Shown here piece by piece: positions 8,498 through 10,419 of a DNA stretch of 10,419 nucleotides. The DNA is taken from assembly GCA_029776735.1 (NCBI GenBank), contig JAKOUL010000003.1, forward strand, positions 1 through 10,419, written 5' to 3'. The notes below the pieces were generated by a model. That model saw only the letters and a list, made by a program, of their open reading frames with translations, was not told the origin of the DNA and did not search any database. The first letter of the stretch is position 1. Each line of letters begins with the position of its first letter. The DNA comes from Dictyoglomota bacterium. Its GTDB lineage: Bacteria > Dictyoglomota > Dictyoglomia > Dictyoglomales > Dictyoglomaceae. The position numbers and the translations under genes are program-made.

Positions 8498-9069
8498 TAT
8501 TCCTTAGTAAGTTTCTTTAAGGCAAATTTTATAACTTCCTCTAAATCTTTAATCTCACTAAATTCCTTTTTAATATCTTTCAGCACTTCTTCTACTTCTT
8601 CCTTATTATATCCAAGCTGATAAAGAGCCTTACTTACCAATACTTCATCAGATGTTAGCTTTGGTATAACCCCTTTCATCTCTAAAAATATCTTTTGAGC
8701 AGTTTTCTTACCAATTCCTGGAACATTTAAAAGTATATTTAGGTCTTCGTTTTCTATAGCCTCCCTAAATTCCTGTGGAGAGATGTTCCCAACAATTTTT
8801 AGAGCAAGTTTTGCACCAATCCCAGAGACACTCTTTAGCTTTTCAAAAAGATCTCTCTCCTCTTTATCCAAAAACCCAAAAAGTTTTATCTCTTCTTTTT
8901 CTATAACTTCAGATAAGAAAATAAGAACTTCTTTGCCTAAATTTTCTTTTAAAATCTCGCAATCTTTCTTAGAGACAAAAATGCGAAAACCTATGAAGGT
9001 TAGATCAAATATTACTATCTCATCTGATACCTCTGAAATTTTTGCCTTAATATGATTAAAAAAAACCAA
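8497..9069 (-). CDS. ruvA: Holliday junction-binding protein RuvA
   Basis: Tetrameric protein that binds four-way junctions and recruits RuvB. At 190 residues it is slightly shorter than the E. coli protein. Domain I is a beta barrel (about 1-65), with KLFGFLDKEERDLFEKL (62-78) matching the family's xLxGFxxxxER segment. Domain II has two helix-hairpin-helix motifs, VSGIGAKLALKI (81-92) and VPGIGKKTAQKIFLEMKG (116-133). Domain III (about 139-190) is the RuvB-binding tail with ALYQLGYNKEEVEEVL (148-163). The start is TTG immediately after the ruvC stop (TAGTTG). It has AAGGAG at 9081-9086, 11 nt upstream, and the N-terminus aligns with the usual short RuvA start. No ATG fits. Confidence 0.95.
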   Translation of the reverse strand: MVFFNHIKAKISEVSDEIVIFDLTFIGFRIFVSKKDCEILKENLGKEVLIFLSEVIEKEEIKLFGFLDKEERDLFEKLKSVSGIGAKLALKIVGNISPQEFREAIENEDLNILLNVPGIGKKTAQKIFLEMKGVIPKLTSDEVLVSKALYQLGYNKEEVEEVLKDIKKEFSEIKDLEEVIKFALKKLTKE

Positions 9070-9549
9070 CTATGAATTTTCTCCTTGAGTATAAAAATAT
9101 GAGATAGCAAGAGCTAACGCATCAGCAACATCATCTGGTTTTGGAATTTCTTTTAAGTTTAATATCTCCTTCACCAAATACTGAATTTGTTGTTTAGAAG
9201 CCCTTCCATAACCTACAATAGCAAGTTTCACTTCTAAAGGTGTAAACATGACTACCTTTCTCTGACACTGATAAGCAGCAAGAAGTAGTACTCCTTGAGC
9301 TTGTCCTATATTTATAGCTGTCTTTACATTCTTATTAAAGAAAATCTCTTCTATAACAATAGTATCAGGACGATATAAATCAAGTAGAGAGGATACCTGT
9401 TCAAATAAAGAATCTAACCGCCTTTCCACCTTCCAAGAAGAAGGAGTTGTAAAGGCACCATAATCTATAGCTAACAAATCATCCCCAGATTTCTTGATTA
9501 TACCATATCCTGTAATAGCAGTACCTGGATCAATTCCTAATACAATCAT
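9070..9549 (-). CDS. ruvC: Crossover junction endodeoxyribonuclease RuvC
   Basis: Holliday-junction resolvase with an RNase H-like fold that cuts junctions symmetrically, working with RuvAB. It is 159 residues, the usual size. The four acidic metal ligands are visible: Asp7 in GIDPGTAITGYG (5-16), Glu67 in IVIEEIFF (64-71), and Asp140 and Asp143 in PDDVADALALAI (138-149). Lys108 and Lys119, in the TPLEVKLAIVGYGRASKQQI stretch (103-122), match the lysines important in the E. coli enzyme. The ATG directly follows the yebC stop (TAAATG), so translation is probably coupled. The order yebC-ruvC-ruvA-ruvB is conserved in many bacteria. Confidence 0.97.
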   Translation of the reverse strand: MIVLGIDPGTAITGYGIIKKSGDDLLAIDYGAFTTPSSWKVERRLDSLFEQVSSLLDLYRPDTIVIEEIFFNKNVKTAINIGQAQGVLLLAAYQCQRKVVMFTPLEVKLAIVGYGRASKQQIQYLVKEILNLKEIPKPDDVADALALAISYFYTQGENS

Positions 9550-10299
9550 TTAAGAAAGAGCTTGCAGAATTTCATCGGGGATATCAAAATTAGCATATGT
9601 TTTTTGTACATCATCAAGTTCATCAAGTTCTTCCATTAGCTTAAGCAACTTTTCTGCCTCTGGACCATTTAATGGTACTACATTCTTTGGTAATTTTGTA
9701 ACTTCTGCTTGAATTATCTTATAACCTTTTTCTTGAAGTTTAGCCTTTATATCTGAAAATACCTGAGGGTCAGTAATTACCTCAACATCTTCAGAACTAA
9801 TCTGTACATCCTCTGCACCTACTTCTAAAGCATCTGTAATAAGCTGATCTTCATCCTTTACACTTCCCTTGTCTATAAGTATGCTTCCTTTGTCCTCAAA
9901 GATCCATGCTACACAACCCGCTTCTCCAAGATTTCCCCCATATCTTGTAAAAATTCTTCTTATCTCAGATGCTGTTCTGTTCTTATTATCAGTAACCACT
10001 TCTATTAAGATAGCTACGCCCCCTGGACCATACCCTTCATAAGTTATTTCTTCGTAAGTGATACCTTGAATCTCTCCTGTACCTCTTTTAATAGCTCTTT
10101 CTATATTCTCCTTAGGCATATTAGCCTCTTTTGCTCTTTCAATAGCAGCTTTTAAGCTGAGATTTGTCTCGGGATTTCCTCCCCCATGCTTAGCTGCAAT
10201 AATAATCTCTTTACTTAAGTTAGAGAATAATTTGCCTTTTTTAGCATCTGCTGAAGCTTTCCTATGTTTAATATTTGCCCATTTGGAATGTCCTGACAT
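9550..10299 (-). CDS. yebC: YebC/PmpR family protein
   Basis: Widely conserved protein, long annotated as a transcriptional regulator. More recent work on the family links it to translation of difficult, proline-rich sequences. It is 249 residues, full length. Signatures: MSGHSKWANIKHRKASADAKKG at the N-terminus (1-22), GGGNPETN (39-46), NMPKENIERAIKRGTGE (60-76), YEGYGPGGVAILIE (87-100), VTDNKNRTASEIRRIF (102-117) and GGNLGEAGCVAWIF (121-134). The start is well fixed: AGGAGG (10308-10313) lies 8 nt upstream and an in-frame TAG lies just before it. It is the first gene of the cluster, downstream of the only convincing promoter in the window, and abuts ruvC. Confidence 0.96.
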   Translation of the reverse strand: MSGHSKWANIKHRKASADAKKGKLFSNLSKEIIIAAKHGGGNPETNLSLKAAIERAKEANMPKENIERAIKRGTGEIQGITYEEITYEGYGPGGVAILIEVVTDNKNRTASEIRRIFTRYGGNLGEAGCVAWIFEDKGSILIDKGSVKDEDQLITDALEVGAEDVQISSEDVEVITDPQVFSDIKAKLQEKGYKIIQAEVTKLPKNVVPLNGPEAEKLLKLMEELDELDDVQKTYANFDIPDEILQALS

Positions 10300-10307
10300 A
10301 TTCTTCG

Positions 10308-10313
10308 CCTCCT
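10308..10313 (-). promoter_or_regulatory. Ribosome-binding site of yebC
   Basis: A perfect AGGAGG 8 nt before the yebC ATG. An in-frame TAG only a few codons upstream excludes a longer protein. Confidence 0.85.
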
Positions 10314-10345
10314 ACTCAAAGAATGGAATTTACTACTTCCTAAGA

Positions 10346-10374
10346 ATTCTACAATATTTCATAAAGTTTGACAA
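10346..10374 (-). promoter_or_regulatory. Sigma-A-type promoter for the yebC-ruvCAB... cluster
   Basis: On the minus strand, a -35 element TTGTCA (10369-10374) and a -10 element TAGAAT (10346-10351) are separated by 17 bp. Each has one mismatch to the TTGACA/TATAAT consensus. Transcription would begin near 10339 and leave a leader of about 40 nt holding the AGGAGG site. No LexA-type box is seen around it, so SOS control of the ruv genes is not indicated. Confidence 0.6.
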
Positions 10375-10398
10375 GAATGACACTTTTCAGTAAACTTT
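10363..10398. repeat. Inverted repeat AAAGTTT / AAACTTT across the promoter region
   Basis: The arms AAAGTTT (10363-10369) and AAACTTT (10392-10398) are perfect inverted copies separated by 22 bp. Between them lie two direct TGACA copies starting at 10369 and 10378 (9-bp period). The dyad covers both candidate promoters and might be a regulator site, but short AT-rich repeats also arise by chance. Confidence 0.3.
10368..10396 (+). promoter_or_regulatory. Possible divergent (rightward) promoter
   Basis: On the plus strand, a perfect TTGACA (10368-10373) is followed after 17 bp by TAAACT (10391-10396), a 4-of-6 match to a -10 element. Its -35 overlaps the -35 of the leftward promoter, so the two would compete for polymerase. 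Any rightward gene lies beyond the window. An ATG at 10405 stays open for the few codons that remain but has no Shine-Dalgarno. Confidence 0.25.
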
Positions 10399-10419
10399 CA
10401 TACCATGAGCATAAGATTA

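Larger units (their letters stand above)
10300..10419. other. Intergenic region at the right edge
   Basis: The only real non-coding stretch in the window, about 120 bp. It holds the yebC ribosome-binding site, the leftward promoter, a weaker overlapping rightward promoter and an inverted repeat. I see no RNA gene, riboswitch or strong terminator hairpin in it. Confidence 0.6.

Noticed and set aside
8783..9055. Rightward open frame within ruvA
   Set aside because: Serine/phenylalanine-rich shadow of lysine/glutamate-rich coding on the other strand.
10300..10419. LexA/SOS box upstream of the ruv cluster
   Set aside because: Neither a CTGT-N8-ACAG nor a GAAC-N4-GTTC type site is present.
10405..10419. 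Start of a divergent gene (ATG AGC ATA AGA TTA) at the right edge
   Set aside because: Only five codons are visible and there is no Shine-Dalgarno, so it cannot be supported as a gene.

Overview
The window carries one long, tightly packed, leftward-running gene cluster. Every supportable protein gene lies on the minus strand. In transcription order (right to left) these are yebC, ruvC, ruvA, ruvB, queH, a diacylglycerol/lipid kinase gene, a DUF2905 membrane protein gene, a spoIID/lytB gene, queA, tgt, yajC, secD, secF, and the 5' end of recJ, which runs off the left edge. DNA is AT-rich (roughly one third G+C by eye), proteins are rich in Lys/Glu, and Shine-Dalgarno sites are clear AGGAG types. 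Together with short SecD/SecF proteins encoded separately and QueH in place of QueG, this suggests a thermophilic anaerobe of the Dictyoglomus / Thermotogae / thermophilic Firmicutes kind. Dictyoglomus is my best guess, from recall of protein style and gene order only; no search was possible.

Right end (10300-10419): an intergenic region with a good minus-strand sigma-A-type promoter (TTGTCA, 17-bp spacer, TAGAAT) and the yebC ribosome-binding site. A weaker plus-strand promoter overlaps it, and a 7-bp inverted repeat spans both. 7493-10299: yebC plus the complete Holliday-junction set ruvC-ruvA-ruvB. 5868-7503: queH, a lipid kinase and a two-helix membrane protein. 4778-5866: an exported SpoIID/LytB protein. 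2589-4787: queA and tgt, which with queH cover three late steps of tRNA queuosine synthesis. 217-2610: yajC-secD-secF, the auxiliary part of the Sec translocase. 1-216: start of recJ.

Genes overlap or sit within about 22 bp of each other throughout, so the block is probably one transcript, or a few with internal promoters inside genes. It mixes recombination/repair (RuvABC, RecJ), translation quality and tRNA modification (YebC, QueH, QueA, Tgt), and envelope functions (lipid kinase, DUF2905, SpoIID, YajC-SecDF). Several starts are non-AUG: ruvA TTG, queA TTG, secF GTG. One plausible upstream TTG, for the lipid kinase, should be replaced by an ATG in an ATGA overlap with queH.

The content is mostly conserved housekeeping, and I do not see a new defence or mobile system. 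The points worth a second look are atypical residues at normally conserved positions in SecF and QueA, the overlapping divergent promoter arrangement, and the uncharacterised DUF2905 gene next to a SpoIID homologue.
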